NCBI GenBank assembly: GCA_024743015.1
Contig: JANSXJ010000238.1
Coordinates: 1-5,831, forward strand
Direction of reading: 5' to 3'
Length of the DNA: 5,831 nucleotides
From: Hyphomonas sp.
GTDB taxonomy: Bacteria > Pseudomonadota > Alphaproteobacteria > Caulobacterales > Hyphomonadaceae
The notes below the pieces were generated by a model. The model was not told the origin of the DNA. It worked only from the letters and a program-made list of their open reading frames with translations, and made no database searches. The translations under genes were made by a program, and so were the position numbers. Below, piece by piece: positions 5,447-5,831 of the stretch (the stretch's first letter is position 1; every line of letters starts with the position of its first letter).

Positions 5447-5831
5447 CTATCCCCGGCGACCAAAGCCGCGTTTTCCGCGCATTTTGCCCTTGGCGGCCTC
5501 GCGCTCTGCCTCGGTGATGACCCCATCGCCATCGGTGTCGATCCGGTCAAACATGCGGTCCATGCGCTCGTCGGCGGCATTCGCATGTTCCTCAGCGGTG
5601 ATCAGACCATCGCCATTGGCGTCCAGCTTGGCAAACCGCTTAGCCTGCCGCTCAGCCCGCTTGCGTTCGCGCTCGGCTTCAGCAAAGGCTTCAAACTCAT
5701 CAGCCGATACAAGATTGTCCCCGTTCGTATCCGCGCTCAGGAACTTGTCGGCGCGGTGCGCGGCAATTTCGTCTTTGGTGATGTTTCCGTCTTGATTGGT
5801 GTCTACGGCCTCCAGGCGCGGGTGTGGCCCC
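5447..5831 (-). CDS. EF-hand calcium-binding protein (N-terminus outside window)
   Basis: An open frame runs from the right edge to a TAG at 5447-5449, giving 127 visible residues. It holds four 12-residue EF-hand loops: DTNQDGNITKDE (bases 5768-5803), DTNGDNLVSADE (5696-5731), DANGDGLITAEE (5588-5623) and DTDGDGVITEAE (5504-5539). All have acidic or Asn ligands at positions 1, 3 and 5 and Glu at 12, so calcium binding is well supported. Loop 2 has Asn in place of the usual Gly at position 6. A charged Ala/Glu/Arg/Lys helix (AEAERERKRAERQAKRF) joins loops 2 and 3, and the C-terminus is very basic (KGKMRGKRGFGRRG). The start, and any signal peptide, lie beyond the window. Bacterial proteins of this kind are often exported. 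It lies upstream of the sigma operon on the same strand, which suggests but does not prove a link to that envelope-signalling module. Confidence 0.85.
   Translation of the reverse strand, partial: GPHPRLEAVDTNQDGNITKDEIAAHRADKFLSADTNGDNLVSADEFEAFAEAERERKRAERQAKRFAKLDANGDGLITAEEHANAADERMDRMFDRIDTDGDGVITEAEREAAKGKMRGKRGFGRRG

Noticed and set aside
5215..5586. Minus-strand open frame of about 123 codons across the sigma/EF-hand boundary
   Set aside because: It overlaps the sigma factor and the EF-hand gene in another frame, shows no recognisable domain, and looks like a shadow of their codon bias.
5424..5795. Plus-strand open frame rich in Ser/Ala/Arg opposite the EF-hand gene
   Set aside because: Its composition is typical of an antisense shadow, and the opposite strand holds four intact EF-hand loops.

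Overview
This GC-rich window comes from a bacterial chromosome, most likely an alphaproteobacterium, perhaps a marine Hyphomonadaceae/Caulobacterales-type organism. The lineage is inferred from protein style (single-chain methylmalonyl-CoA mutase, ECF anti-sigma with a Tyr-Gly-Ala...Trp-Pro...Glu-Arg N-terminus, tight ATGA overlaps) and no marker gene confirms it. I see no tRNA, rRNA, insertion sequence, CRISPR array or phage gene. The window is almost fully coding, and no gap exceeds about 100 bases.

Plus strand, bases 1-3826: four genes in the same direction and closely packed. First is the C-terminal part of an adenosylcobalamin-dependent methylmalonyl-CoA mutase, cut by the window's left edge. 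A small class I SAM-dependent methyltransferase follows, joined by an ATGA stop/start overlap. After a gap of about 68 bases comes an amidase-signature hydrolase with a complete Lys-Ser-Ser triad and a layout like the nylon-oligomer hydrolase NylA. A GFA/CENP-V-type zinc protein starts 9 bases after it. The mutase joins propionyl-CoA catabolism to the TCA cycle; the other three have unknown substrates.

Minus strand, bases 5831-3823: an EF-hand protein cut by the right edge (four calcium loops visible), then a three-gene cell-surface signalling module with almost no spacing. The module is an ECF sigma factor (GTG start), a single-pass membrane protein in the anti-sigma position, and a membrane-anchored periplasmic protein of the Spy/CpxP/ZraP/CnrX type. 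Its logic matches CnrYXH (sensor, anti-sigma, sigma), but the sensor has no His or Cys, so classical metal sensing by such ligands is not supported.

Two non-coding points stand out. Between the EF-hand gene and the sigma gene is a perfect 12-bp stem whose minus-strand loop reads CCUCCUCCC, the loop motif that defines the stress-induced CcsR ('cuckoo') small RNAs of alphaproteobacteria. At the convergence of the two gene groups, one CTAG tetranucleotide supplies the stop codons of both facing genes, leaving no room for a terminator between them.
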